Origin: Aliikangiella coralliicola
GTDB taxonomy: Bacteria > Pseudomonadota > Gammaproteobacteria > Enterobacterales > Kangiellaceae
Length of the DNA: 64,000 bases
Assembly (NCBI RefSeq): GCF_007004725.1
Contig: NZ_ML660169.1
Location: forward strand, 297,270 to 361,269
Direction of reading: 5' to 3'
This document shows, in pieces, positions 46,166 through 55,645 of this stretch. The notes under the pieces were generated by a model. That model did no database searches, was not told the origin of the DNA, and was given only the letters and a program-made list of their open reading frames with translations. The translations under genes were made by a program, and so were the position numbers. How positions within the stretch are numbered: the stretch's first letter is position 1; every line of letters begins with the position of its first letter.

Positions 46166-49100
46166 TTATTGATAGCTCTCCATAGTCTTCATAATGTCTT
46201 CAACGGTAGCGTTTTTAGTCGTTTCAGATTTAAACTTTCCTTTTTTCTCATTGAGACAGCAAATAATCCCGTAGGTATTCCCTTTTTGCGCTTCTGAACA
46301 TTTTTCTGGCGTAGCAGGATCACCAATAATGTCCCCGCCGATCCCCTGGGTGATTATCGCGGTCAGATTTCCCCGCTTGTCTACCTGACAAAAACTTTCT
46401 CTCCAGGTTGGCTGGCGGGTTCTTCCTGGCAGAAGGTTAAACTTCGACTTACACAAATCATCGGTATCAGCCGGTCTTTTTGAATAATGCTGAAGATAGT
46501 AATCACAATGACCGAGTTCGCATTGACAAGAGCTGATCAAATTTGGCGGAATGTCCTGATTGCCCACTCGATAAGCCCCGTCTTTACATTGCGTATCTCG
46601 CCATGCTCCCACATAAACTGCTTTTTTCGAAATCAGATCGGCGATCGGATTCAAACCACCCGAAGATTTTACGATGGTTTTTGCCATTCTCCGAGCGCTT
46701 TTTTCGAAGGGTTCGGAAGAGTCTAGGCTGTGTCGAAAACTCACGTAGTTATAATCCACACCACCAATTTCTTTGCTTTTCAACCATGCTGTTCCATCAT
46801 CAAGCTCATTAAAAAAGGCTTGGGTTACCACATTATTGGGTATCCAATTTGACAGAGAAATACTGGGAACCGTCGAAGCGACATCATCAAGAATGTCGAG
46901 CGGAATATCCAAACCTAGCGAAGCACCAATACCAAAAGACGCACCAAAAGTTCCGTCAGGTGGAATGTGAGCATGCCCTCCCTGTTCAGGATCATCCGTG
47001 TAGGATATAAACGGCTCGATACTAACGCCGGCGTCGAGTAATATTGTGAAAGGATTGATCAATCTCTCAAACTTATCTAAATCCCAATTATCGCCATATG
47101 CCAAAGAACCAAAAAATCCAATCCAGGCATCCAACACCGCCGTTGTTGACGACCATGCTACACCTGAAGAAACGCCGCCGCCCAATGAACTAGGACTAAA
47201 ATTAAATCCATTTCCGGCAAACGCAAACGAAGCGAACTGCTGATCCCAAATTCCCCAAACACTATCACTACCCGCTTGTTTTTTCACAGTGCCACGGGTA
47301 AATTCGAATACACTGGCCTCGTTAAACAATACTTTCATTCCCATGTTTTCAGGCCAGTCATTATCAGGGGCCTGAACATATTCTTTAAATGGCTTGCATA
47401 TTTCCTGCATATCAAGATTCTCTATCTTATCTATTTGCGCCAGACTACTACGTAATTTTTCAGAAACAATCACTTGAAAAACACCCAGTTGAAGTGTGCA
47501 GGCAGTTGCAGTGTTGTTACTAACATCCAGTGTCGTTTTCAAACGACGATAACCATTTGAATGATGTTGACCCTGACCAAAATCAGCCAGGTCTTTTATA
47601 AAAATACTGATGGACTCTCCTACATAATCCTCATTTATCAGCGCCTCATAACGTTCCTGATCAAACGGTAAGGTCACGCACACAGGCTCATTGAATAACG
47701 ACTGAGTTGGACCAATTAACACCGCTTCACTAATGGCAGTATCGATACCGATGGGTTCGGATAAATTGGCGTAAAAGCATGTAGGCTGGTGAAGATCGCC
47801 TTCGCTGATTTCCAGAATGACTTGTTCGCCAGCAATGACATCATCAAAAATAATGGTTTCCGAAGTTCCGGGCGAAACGCATTGTTGATCAATATTTGGC
47901 TGATATGAAAGACCATTGTGAGTTAGCAGTTGATCGCCAACAGCATTGTCTGCGAGTTGGTTAGCAACGCCTAATATCGATCTATTCAGGTTATCAGACA
48001 CACACAGAGCAGCACCGACATAGCCAGCTTCAAATGCGCCTTTTTGATAGAAAGTCACGCTATCATCAGGCTGAATGTTTTTTGCGACAACACAATTTTG
48101 ATTGCCGGAACAATTTGAGAAGGAGCAAGTAACCAAAGCACTTTGAGACCCAACATTTTGTAATTGAAACGCCGTTGAATAGCCATAGTGCCTGTCCATA
48201 ATAATGGGAAAGGCCACGCCTGCGGTTGCTTTTTCAACGTCAATACCATTATAGGCGGAGCCCTGCTCGTCCTTTAGCTGATTAACCAGTGCGACAATTT
48301 TAGCGTCCGGGGAGTTAGAATCAGTCGTCAAGGTTGCGGAGCCTACACAAGTCTCCTGATCAGAATTCAGAAAAATAAAATTGTGCGAACTCGATGGACC
48401 TAATTCAGCACTTTTCTGAAAAGAAGCGGCAGGATCTTGACATGTCACGTCCAACAACACATTAAACGATTCCTGTGCCGAGGTATTTTGCACGGCAATG
48501 CCAGTGCCCACACCATAGTTATTGATATTAATCAATGGCAGGGACAATTCCGACGCGCCACCGACAAAAGCCTCCGAAGAGAGTATGGTTGTTGGACTTA
48601 CCTGGTTAACCACTGTCGTCGCTTTTTGGCTGGCTGTAATGACTGCTGAACCAACGAAATCTTCATCTAAACCGTTGCCGCAACTTACTGAGCCGCTACC
48701 TTGCGCCTGATCCAGAATTCTCATTGAATGCCGCAAAAGGGTAAACTCTTCTTCAGCAACCTGGCTTGTCCCATCATAATATTTCACTTTAATGCGATTC
48801 GGCAGGCTACTGGCATTTTGTATGGCAAGCCAGGTGTTAATATCATAATGACCGCACATGATCAGAGGAACAAAGAGTTTGTTTGCTCCTTTTTCAAATC
48901 CCACATGAGAAGCGGTCATTTCGCTATTATCAGCGATAATGTTATTGATGGCACGGATCGGTTGATTGGACTTCAACCTGACCGCGCTAAATCCATCAGG
49001 CGCATTTTCAAGGCGAACACTCGAGTTTATACCAATGGAAAATGGCTCACCCGTGGTCGTCTGGCCGGAGCGATTGGTGAAATAAGGGGTGACTGTGGCC

Positions 49101-49300
49101 GCCGCATTGCCCAGGTTAACAACGGATATGCCAAAATCACTATACTCAATTCCATTAATGGTTTCGGTGCCTTTAAGATATGCGGGGACATAGGAATACT
49201 GAGGTACGGCAAGCGCATTGAAACTCAGCAAGAGTAGAATCAGTAATAGGCTCTGGTTTAAACAACGGATATCAAATCGATTAAAAATGTTTTTCATCAT
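46166..49300 (-). CDS. Large secreted repeat protein, unknown function
   Basis: 1044 residues with a signal peptide (LNQSLLLILLLLSFNALA). The first half carries about four degenerate repeats of roughly 110 residues. Each has a block like LPLININNYGVGTGIAVQNTSAQ, then a Cys-containing strand, then a block such as EDFVGSAVITASQKATTVVNQ. These look like tandem beta-sandwich domains. The second half has Gly/Ser-rich hydrophobic sequence (GNGFNFSPSSLGGGVSSGVAW) and a Cys-rich C-terminus (CQCELGHCDYYLQH). AAAGGTG precedes the ATG pair. No family recognised; a cell-surface or extracellular role is inferred from the leader. Confidence 0.75.
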   Translation of the reverse strand: MMKNIFNRFDIRCLNQSLLLILLLLSFNALAVPQYSYVPAYLKGTETINGIEYSDFGISVVNLGNAAATVTPYFTNRSGQTTTGEPFSIGINSSVRLENAPDGFSAVRLKSNQPIRAINNIIADNSEMTASHVGFEKGANKLFVPLIMCGHYDINTWLAIQNASSLPNRIKVKYYDGTSQVAEEEFTLLRHSMRILDQAQGSGSVSCGNGLDEDFVGSAVITASQKATTVVNQVSPTTILSSEAFVGGASELSLPLININNYGVGTGIAVQNTSAQESFNVLLDVTCQDPAASFQKSAELGPSSSHNFIFLNSDQETCVGSATLTTDSNSPDAKIVALVNQLKDEQGSAYNGIDVEKATAGVAFPIIMDRHYGYSTAFQLQNVGSQSALVTCSFSNCSGNQNCVVAKNIQPDDSVTFYQKGAFEAGYVGAALCVSDNLNRSILGVANQLADNAVGDQLLTHNGLSYQPNIDQQCVSPGTSETIIFDDVIAGEQVILEISEGDLHQPTCFYANLSEPIGIDTAISEAVLIGPTQSLFNEPVCVTLPFDQERYEALINEDYVGESISIFIKDLADFGQGQHHSNGYRRLKTTLDVSNNTATACTLQLGVFQVIVSEKLRSSLAQIDKIENLDMQEICKPFKEYVQAPDNDWPENMGMKVLFNEASVFEFTRGTVKKQAGSDSVWGIWDQQFASFAFAGNGFNFSPSSLGGGVSSGVAWSSTTAVLDAWIGFFGSLAYGDNWDLDKFERLINPFTILLDAGVSIEPFISYTDDPEQGGHAHIPPDGTFGASFGIGASLGLDIPLDILDDVASTVPSISLSNWIPNNVVTQAFFNELDDGTAWLKSKEIGGVDYNYVSFRHSLDSSEPFEKSARRMAKTIVKSSGGLNPIADLISKKAVYVGAWRDTQCKDGAYRVGNQDIPPNLISSCQCELGHCDYYLQHYSKRPADTDDLCKSKFNLLPGRTRQPTWRESFCQVDKRGNLTAIITQGIGGDIIGDPATPEKCSEAQKGNTYGIICCLNEKKGKFKSETTKNATVEDIMKTMESYQ

Positions 49301-49452
49301 GAATCACCTTTCCTGCGTTGACTAAAATTTTTCGATTACTTGACTTTTTGATTCGCTGAACGCTCAAATACCCATTCAGATTATCGAGTCTTTTTTCGAA
49401 AGTAGTCTTTCTCGGTCGATTCGAACTATTTAACCCATGCTTTGAAATTTTA

Positions 49453-50700
49453 TTACTGCTCCGTCGCCAGTACTTTTGGGGATTTTTGTTTTCTATACTG
49501 CGAGGGAGTTAACCCGACATTTTTTTTGAAAGCCGTGTAAAAGGAGGACTTTGAGTTAAACCCAACTTCCATGGCAATATCAAGAATCGATAACTTTTTG
49601 TCAGGCAGTTCCAGCAGACGCAGTGCTTCTTTAATTCGATAAGAATTAACAAAGTCATAAAAATTACAATTTAGCGACTCATTGATCACTTGAGATAATG
49701 CATGGGGAGATACCTCAAGAATTTCCGCTAGCGAAGTGAGGGAGAGGTCGTTTTGTTGATAGAGCTTAGCAGACTTCATTTGAACCAAAAGTTGGCGATT
49801 AATATCCTCTGCCAGCGCATCAGTAACATTAGTATTTTGATATTTCACTTTGGGTCTGACTAAGTCTGGTTTGAATAACTCAGGTCCGACATCACTCTCG
49901 AAATTGTTATTCTTGGAGTGGCTTTCATCTCGTGTTCCCCTGTTTGGCGCAGTAAAAATCTGAGGTTGATGAATTGCCATAAAGCCCAAGAAATAGATAA
50001 CGATCGCAATGCTAAGATTTAGAATATTGTCAAATAACAACAGGTTAACTTGCGACGGTGGCACCGTGTGTCGAATGAGCGCAACAATTAATAATGCAGA
50101 TAGAAGCCACAATACATTTTGTAACCAGCACAGATTACGTTTTTCGATGTTGGAATATTCATTCTTAATATTGACTCGATGTTTTGAAGTCAAACTGATA
50201 TTAAAAAGTAAATAGCCTGTAATGTGTATTAAGTGCATTATCTTGCTCCACGAAATACTCCACTCGTAGCCAGCATCAGTAAGAGATGCCATATTGTTAA
50301 CCCATTCATCGATCTTTTGCTGCTCTTCCGAAAAGTAGTATGGCATGTACCTAATAATTGAAATCACAAAGGGCAAAAAATGCCAAAAGTCTCGAAGTGA
50401 GAAGAAGGCCGCAGGTCTTTGTGTCATATTTCGAACATAGAAATAAAGTAGCGGCCCATACAAATAGTTGTTGGCGCAATGAATCCCTATTAAGTGGGGA
50501 AATTCAAAGTAGTACATGGACACTTTCATAAAAGCATCGAACAACATGTAACTAAACACCAATACCAATAAAGAAAGGAATAAATTTGCCTGACGAAAAC
50601 TGCCTTTGGAAAAATATAAGAGATAGCTTAAAAATAGTCCCTGACCAACCGTCAACAACAAAATGACAGAAATGACGTTAAGGCCGGGTTCCATATTCAT
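49453..50700 (-). CDS. Seven-helix membrane AraC-family regulator
   Basis: 415 residues. The N-terminal 240 residues contain about seven hydrophobic helices (VISVILLLTVGQGLFLSYLLYF, ANLFLSLLVLVFSYMLF, and so on). The C-terminal 100 residues are an AraC helix-turn-helix pair (LSLTSLAEILEVSPHALSQVINE and LSILDIAMEVGFNSKSSFYTAFKKNVGLTPSQYRKQ). It is divergent from nhaA, with about 330 bases between the starts. The signal it senses is unknown; control of the neighbouring antiporter operon is a reasonable guess. Confidence 0.9.
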   Translation of the reverse strand: MNMEPGLNVISVILLLTVGQGLFLSYLLYFSKGSFRQANLFLSLLVLVFSYMLFDAFMKVSMYYFEFPHLIGIHCANNYLYGPLLYFYVRNMTQRPAAFFSLRDFWHFLPFVISIIRYMPYYFSEEQQKIDEWVNNMASLTDAGYEWSISWSKIMHLIHITGYLLFNISLTSKHRVNIKNEYSNIEKRNLCWLQNVLWLLSALLIVALIRHTVPPSQVNLLLFDNILNLSIAIVIYFLGFMAIHQPQIFTAPNRGTRDESHSKNNNFESDVGPELFKPDLVRPKVKYQNTNVTDALAEDINRQLLVQMKSAKLYQQNDLSLTSLAEILEVSPHALSQVINESLNCNFYDFVNSYRIKEALRLLELPDKKLSILDIAMEVGFNSKSSFYTAFKKNVGLTPSQYRKQKSPKVLATEQ

Positions 50701-51031
50701 TGTATTTTACTTACCTCTTTTCCTTAAGCTCTACTTTTTTCCTTCCGTTTTTTACGTGTATAGGCAACGGTGCGGCAGGACGAATTTTGTTATTCATACC
50801 GCGATTTGACGGCGAGATAAACTGATGCGACTAAAAATCAACAAAAATAAATAAATTCAGCTCTACAAATTCTCTTTGAGAGATTTATCGAAAACAAGAC
50901 CGACCTTTCGCTTATGTCTAAATTCATCTGATTCTTGCACTCCAACTAGCCAGCATTATTTCTGGAATAATATTGGACGATTAACGTTTTCATTGCTTTG
51001 TCTTTTTCTCATGAGGAAACCATCAAAACCA
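50701..51031. other. Divergent promoter region between the 7TM-AraC gene and nhaA
   Basis: The nhaA frame is open back to a TTG at 50876, but the residues before 51032 do not match NhaA. The stretch is therefore read as promoter and 5' leader. No operator repeat was recognised. Confidence 0.4.
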
Positions 51032-52201
51032 ATGAAAACTATCGAAGCTTTCTTTAAAAAAGAATCATCTGCAGGAATCCTGTTAATATTTGCGACTATT
51101 CTCGCATTAATTCTTAAAAACTCTCACTTTATTGATCACTATGAAAGCTTTCTTCATGTTCCTGTAGAACTTCGCCTTGGTTCGCTCCATATTGATAAGC
51201 CATTGATCTTATGGGTAAATGATGGATTAATGGCAATATTCTTCTTTTTAATTGGTTTAGAAGTCAAAAGAGAGATATTGGAAGGTCAACTCTCTTCTTT
51301 CGATCAAATCGCCTTGCCCGGCTTCGCTGCCGTTGGCGGCATGTTAATTCCGGCTTTATTTTATTACTACTTTAACCAAGGGGACGACTTTGCCATGCGA
51401 GGTTGGGCAATCCCAACGGCAACGGATATCGCGTTTGCACTTGGCGTATTATCACTGCTTGGAAACCGTGTACCACTTTCACTCAAAATATTTCTGATGG
51501 CATTAGCCATCATCGACGATCTGGGCGCTATCCTGATCATTGCGCTTTTTTACACCGTCGATCTATCGGTAACTTCCATAATAATTGCCCTCTCGTCACT
51601 TGTCATTTTGGTCATCATGAACAGATTGAATGTTGCAATCCGCGCCGCATACATTTTCGTCGGCCTGATTTTATGGACCAGTGTATTAAAATCAGGAGTC
51701 CATGCAACGCTTGCCGGTGTAGCACTGGCTTTTACTATTCCAATTCAATCTACCAATCGCTCAGGAGAGAACTTCTCCATGTTAAAACAGACTGAAGAAC
51801 AGCTTCACACGTGGGTTGCATTTTTAATTCTACCTCTATTTGCTTTTGTTAACTCTGGAATTGATCTTCAAAAAATATCCACTGAGCAACTATTTTCAAA
51901 CGTGTCACTAGGAATATTTTTTGGCCTGTTTTTCGGAAAACAATTAGGTGTATTTTTCTTTAGCTGGATCGCAGTTAAGATGGGAATAGCAAAACTACCT
52001 GAAAATTCAAACTGGTTACAACTTTATGCCATCGCCATTTTAACCGGTATCGGCTTTACCATGAGCCTGTTCGTCAACTCACTCGCTTTTGCCGACACCC
52101 AGGTGTATCAATCAGCCGATAAATTGTCCATCATTGTGGCTTCATTTAGTTCTGGCATTCTTGGTTATATTTTATTAAGGTTGGCTAAACCCAATCATTA
52201 G
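51032..52201 (+). CDS. nhaA: Na+/H+ antiporter NhaA
   Basis: An inner-membrane exchanger that expels sodium with protons. Residue-by-residue similarity to E. coli NhaA is evident: FFLIGLEVKREILEGQLSS, GWAIPTATDIAFALGVLSLLG, LKIFLMALAIIDDLGAILIIALFY (the transport aspartates lie in IIDDLGA), VLKSGVHATLAGVALAF, and GIGFTMSLFVNSLAF. The ATG at 51032 gives 389 residues, matching the E. coli length of 388; 51011 is an alternative. The next gene, a Crp-like regulator, starts 11 bases after the stop and should be co-transcribed. Confidence 0.96.
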   Translation: MKTIEAFFKKESSAGILLIFATILALILKNSHFIDHYESFLHVPVELRLGSLHIDKPLILWVNDGLMAIFFFLIGLEVKREILEGQLSSFDQIALPGFAAVGGMLIPALFYYYFNQGDDFAMRGWAIPTATDIAFALGVLSLLGNRVPLSLKIFLMALAIIDDLGAILIIALFYTVDLSVTSIIIALSSLVILVIMNRLNVAIRAAYIFVGLILWTSVLKSGVHATLAGVALAFTIPIQSTNRSGENFSMLKQTEEQLHTWVAFLILPLFAFVNSGIDLQKISTEQLFSNVSLGIFFGLFFGKQLGVFFFSWIAVKMGIAKLPENSNWLQLYAIAILTGIGFTMSLFVNSLAFADTQVYQSADKLSIIVASFSSGILGYILLRLAKPNH

Positions 52202-52212
52202 AATATCACTTA

Positions 52213-52800
52213 ATGAGCCGTTACGATTCGACAACTTTTCGAATGCTGAACCACCATATTGATGCGCCAAAAGTAGAGATTGAACGACTACTTGATCAAT
52301 CAAAGGAAGTGGCAATCAAAGCCAACCAGGTGTTAATGCAAGCCGACGAGGCACCCAAGCATTTTTACCTGGTTGAGTCGGGCTTGTTGAGAGCTGTTTA
52401 TGTGACGCCTGACGGCAAGGAATTCAGTAAAGAGTTTTACTGGGAAAACGACATTATTTTTGGTATTAGATGTATGCTGACTAATCAACCGCTCCCCTAT
52501 TCGGTTATCGCGGTCGAAAATTGCGCACTATTTCAGTTGCCAATAGCGACTTACCGAGAATTAGTTGACCGACATCACGAGTGGAAAAACTATCATATCA
52601 AACAAGTTGAAACTCACTTGCTCTACAAGGAAATTAAGGAAGAGTTATTGCTAATTAATTCAAATCAACAGAAAGTCGAAGAAGTTTATCGATTGTTTCC
52701 TGACTTTGTTAACAGAGTGCCCGCGATACTATTAGCAACTTACCTTGGACTAAGCCCCGTTAGTCTAAGCCGAATTAAGAAGCGACTCAATTTGGCTTAA
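52213..52800 (+). CDS. Crp/Fnr-family transcriptional regulator
   Basis: 195 residues. The cyclic-nucleotide-binding fold lies at about 30-120 (VLMQADEAPKHFYLVESGLLRAVYVTPDGKEFSKEFYWENDIIFG). A short C-terminal helix-turn-helix reads RVPAILLATYLGLSPVSLSRIKKRLN. The cAMP-binding signature Arg-Ser pair of Crp is not evident, so the ligand is unknown. It starts 11 bases after nhaA, an operon arrangement that suggests feedback or salt/pH-linked control. Confidence 0.88.
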   Translation: MSRYDSTTFRMLNHHIDAPKVEIERLLDQSKEVAIKANQVLMQADEAPKHFYLVESGLLRAVYVTPDGKEFSKEFYWENDIIFGIRCMLTNQPLPYSVIAVENCALFQLPIATYRELVDRHHEWKNYHIKQVETHLLYKEIKEELLLINSNQQKVEEVYRLFPDFVNRVPAILLATYLGLSPVSLSRIKKRLNLA

Positions 52801-52892
52801 TGAAAATTTTATTTTCACTAATTAACAATTGTTAATTACCTTTCCCTCAATATCGCCTAAATTAGCCTCATTAAACAAGAGGAACATAAAAG

Positions 52893-53351
52893 ATGATGTG
52901 GTTTGTTAAATCTTTTAAAGAACTGACAACTGATGAGCTATATGCCATTTTACAACTCAGAATTGACGTTTTTGTGGTTGAACAAAATTGTATTTATAGT
53001 GATATTGATGGTAAGGACAACTTACCTGGTGCACTACACCTTTTTTCCGTTAAAGATGATCAAATTGCGTGTTATTTAAGGATTTTTCCGCCAGGTATCA
53101 GCTACCCAGAGATGCCTTCGCTAGGCCGAGTGATCACTCACCCAGACTTTCGAGGCACAGGTATCGGCCACGAATTGTTACAACGTGCATTGCAGATTAT
53201 TGATAAACGCTGGCCAGACAAGACATGCCACATTTCCGCACAATCTTACTTGGAAAAATTTTATCAACAACATGGTTTTTCTACCGTGGGAGAAGGATAT
53301 CTGGAAGATGACATTCCCCATATTGGTATGGAGAGAGTAGCAAGTAAGTAG
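52893..53351 (+). CDS. GNAT acetyltransferase of the ElaA family
   Basis: A 152-residue acyl-CoA-dependent N-acetyltransferase. The acetyl-CoA loop lies in GRVITHPDFRGTGIGHELLQRAL, and the ElaA-type start reads FKELTTDELYAILQLRIDVFVVEQNCIYSDIDGKD. Length is normal. AAGAGGAA precedes the ATG pair. It stands alone, about 90 bases after the Crp-like gene. Substrate unknown. Confidence 0.9.
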   Translation: MMWFVKSFKELTTDELYAILQLRIDVFVVEQNCIYSDIDGKDNLPGALHLFSVKDDQIACYLRIFPPGISYPEMPSLGRVITHPDFRGTGIGHELLQRALQIIDKRWPDKTCHISAQSYLEKFYQQHGFSTVGEGYLEDDIPHIGMERVASK

Positions 53352-53455
53352 CAACCTCGCTGTGGCCAATAGCTTGAATTGGATTTATGTACTCCTAATT
53401 GCAATCGAAAAGTCATAGTTCTGATTGTGTATGCTAGCTGGTGAAATATTGCAGG

Positions 53456-53525
53456 TTGGGTTGCAAACCCAACATCATTGGTGGGTATTAGCGACAATGT
53501 TGGGTTTCATTCTTCAACCCAACCT
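53456..53525. repeat. TTGGGTT hairpin repeats
   Basis: TTGGGTT-GCA-AACCCAA is followed 30 bases later by TGTTGGGTTTC...TTCAACCCAAC. It has the same core as the hairpins at 19972-20007. It probably acts as a terminator after the GNAT gene. Confidence 0.55.
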
Positions 53526-53570
53526 ACCACTAAATAAGTGTTCCTAATGAGTGCCCAGGTAAACAACACT

Positions 53571-53608
53571 TGTCATCTCGACCAACGTGGATCTCAGTCG
53601 AGATGACA
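53571..53608. repeat. Palindromic TGTCATCTCGA repeat
   Basis: TGTCATCTCGA (53571-53581) pairs with TCGAGATGACA (53598-53608) around CCAACGTGGATCTCAG. Over 25 bases it matches 1476-1500 at 24 positions. Confidence 0.65.
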
Positions 53609-53684
53609 GTGAGGAACAGGCATAGTAAAGGGCGTGGGAAACTGGTTACAGATTAGCAACACTTATTTAGTCAGAGAGGAAAAA

Positions 53685-54554
53685 ATGCCAAAAAACAGCA
53701 CTATTCTATTTGCTTTCATATTGCTCGTTCTTGGCAATCTGTTCGCGACTTTTGTCGACGTCATTGTCAAGCTACTAGCAACAGACGTCAGTATTTACCA
53801 ATACATTTTTTTACGTCAACTCGCGGTTTTAGCATTGATGTTTCCTTTATGGTTAAAACTTCCTGAGGCCAGCAAGCAACGAGGAAACAATAAAGTTTAT
53901 GCAGCCAGAGCGATTCTCACCAACATTGGTGCACCGTCTGCGGTTGTTGCTTTGCTATATTTACCTTTGGCCACCGCCAATGTAATTTTTTATTCTGCGC
54001 CTCTGTTTACCATTATTCTGGCCACAATATTGCTTAAAGAAAAAATAAAGATTCACCGTGTTGCAGTCACGCTAATGGGGTTTATTGGTGTCGCGGTCGC
54101 ATTGCGCCCGGAATATTTTGGTATCGCCGGATTGCTGGCTGTTTGCACTGCACTTGCAGTGGCGGGTTATAACTTATCGGTAAAGTGGCTACCGAAAAAT
54201 TCCAGTACCATTAATACGATTTTCTGGAGTAATTTATTCACGATACCACTCACAGGAATTATTGCTTTATTCAATTGGCAACCAATTACCTTCGACATGA
54301 TATTACTTTCGGTGGGCAGTTGTGTTTGTCTGATTATTTATCAAGGCTGCAGCATCATGGCATTTCAAAAAGCGGACGCCGGCGCGATTACCGTGGCTGA
54401 ATATTCAGGGTTAATTTTTGCAGCCGCATTAGGTTGGCTTCTATTTAGTGAACCACTGGATCTCTGGACAGTATTTGGAATAACTTTGATTATCGTGCCT
54501 ATCACTTGGCAAAGTTGGTTTGAGCACCGACAAGAAAAAGCAATCATGGTGTAA
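53685..54554 (+). CDS. EamA/DMT-family inner-membrane transporter
   Basis: About 289 residues from the ATG at 53685, chosen because AGAGAGGAAAA precedes it; the frame opens at 53634. About ten hydrophobic helices form two EamA repeats (FAFILLVLGNLFATFVDVIVKLL and GIAGLLAVCTALAVAGYNLSVKWL). It has only weak likeness to the DMT protein at 13720. Substrate unknown. It lies convergent to the five-gene minus-strand cluster that follows. Confidence 0.85.
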   Translation: MPKNSTILFAFILLVLGNLFATFVDVIVKLLATDVSIYQYIFLRQLAVLALMFPLWLKLPEASKQRGNNKVYAARAILTNIGAPSAVVALLYLPLATANVIFYSAPLFTIILATILLKEKIKIHRVAVTLMGFIGVAVALRPEYFGIAGLLAVCTALAVAGYNLSVKWLPKNSSTINTIFWSNLFTIPLTGIIALFNWQPITFDMILLSVGSCVCLIIYQGCSIMAFQKADAGAITVAEYSGLIFAAALGWLLFSEPLDLWTVFGITLIIVPITWQSWFEHRQEKAIMV

Positions 54555-54601
54555 CCACTCTTTGATAAGCCCAATGCTAAAAGCAAGCTAAATTCCACAG
54601 G

Positions 54602-55075
54602 TTATAACAATAGTTCTTCTTCAATACGGTGGAATACACTGGCAGAGTCAATCAGAGAATTTGCCGTGAGCGCCGGTACGCCGTAAACCTCAGCATTGAC
54701 AGCATAATCCCACTTTATTTTTTCCAGTAGCAAATCAAAATCACCATCGCCCGACAACAGAATAACAGTGTCAACATCCTTCGCGGCTTCCATAATATCG
54801 ATAGTAATGCCTACATCCCAGTCTCCTTTGGCAGAACCATCACTTCGTTGAATAAACGGCTTCAGCTTAACTTCAAAACCAATGTGTTTGAGCGCGTCTT
54901 GAAATTTAATTTGACTGTCATCTCCACGGTTAATCGCATAAGCCGTTGCAGAAACAATCTCCCCCTGCTCGCAAATCCGTTGCCAGAATTTTCGATAGTT
55001 AAATTGCCTGCTATAAGCTTGACGCGTTGTGTAATAAATATTTTGAACGTCGACAAAAATGGCTATTTTTTTCAA
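54602..55075 (-). CDS. NYN-domain (LabA-like) putative nuclease
   Basis: 157 residues, nearly all one NYN (PIN-like) domain. Acidic metal-site motifs are seen: IAIFVDVQNIYYTTRQ at the start, KGDWDVGITIDIME, and VILLSGDGDFDLLLEKI. Members are RNases or RNA-linked proteins. It is the last gene of a minus-strand cluster, about 33 bases after the YHS gene. Role in that group unknown. Confidence 0.88.
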   Translation of the reverse strand: MKKIAIFVDVQNIYYTTRQAYSRQFNYRKFWQRICEQGEIVSATAYAINRGDDSQIKFQDALKHIGFEVKLKPFIQRSDGSAKGDWDVGITIDIMEAAKDVDTVILLSGDGDFDLLLEKIKWDYAVNAEVYGVPALTANSLIDSASVFHRIEEELLL

Positions 55076-55108
55076 ATTGAATTATCCAGACTTATTGTGA
55101 GCGATATA

Positions 55109-55609
55109 TTAATGTGTTTTCCAGTTTTTATCTGATTGAGCAATAACACCGTCGGAAATTTCTGAAATCCAGGTCTCTCTTACATTTTTATCGTTAAACA
55201 GATAAAGTTTATTTTGCTCAATATGCCAGGCTTCCGGTGAAGATACGGCAGTAAAACCTTTACTGGTGGCGAAAGCGCAAAATCCGCCATATTGTGGCTG
55301 ATATTTTGCTGGAGTCAACTCAAATAGCTTTTTATTTTCTTCACTAGAAAAATACCAGCTTACACCATTGTTCGATACTTGGTGTTTACTCTCTCCTTTC
55401 ACCGGGGTCCCAGATCGAAAGTAGGCAACAGGATCATATCCCCCAATAGCCACACCTTCATCAACATTAACAGGCCCCCACCATCCCCAGGACAAAGGAG
55501 ATACCTTTTGCGTGTATGCGAAACCGCTTATGGCGACAACCAAGAACAGAACTATGCCCGAAGTTATTCTCAATTTCTTATTTTGTGTTAGCTTAGACTG
55601 TGAATTCAT
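55109..55609 (-). CDS. YHS-domain protein with N-terminal membrane anchor
   Basis: 166 residues. A hydrophobic N-terminal helix (ITSGIVLFLVVAISGFAY) acts as anchor or signal. The YHS-type domain shows AIGGYDPVAYFRSGTPVKG, WYFSSEENKKLFELTPAKYQPQYGGFCAFATSKG and ends with LYLFNDKNVRETWI. YHS domains bind metals in some proteins. It lies 36 bases after the GST gene in the same cluster. Confidence 0.87.
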   Translation of the reverse strand: MNSQSKLTQNKKLRITSGIVLFLVVAISGFAYTQKVSPLSWGWWGPVNVDEGVAIGGYDPVAYFRSGTPVKGESKHQVSNNGVSWYFSSEENKKLFELTPAKYQPQYGGFCAFATSKGFTAVSSPEAWHIEQNKLYLFNDKNVRETWISEISDGVIAQSDKNWKTH

Positions 55610-55645
55610 AAGTTAACTCCTCAACCTGTTAAGTTAATAAATAAA

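Noticed and set aside
50876..51031. 52-residue N-terminal extension of NhaA
   Set aside because: Without the extension the protein is 389 residues and aligns end to end with E. coli NhaA; the extension is unlike any NhaA.
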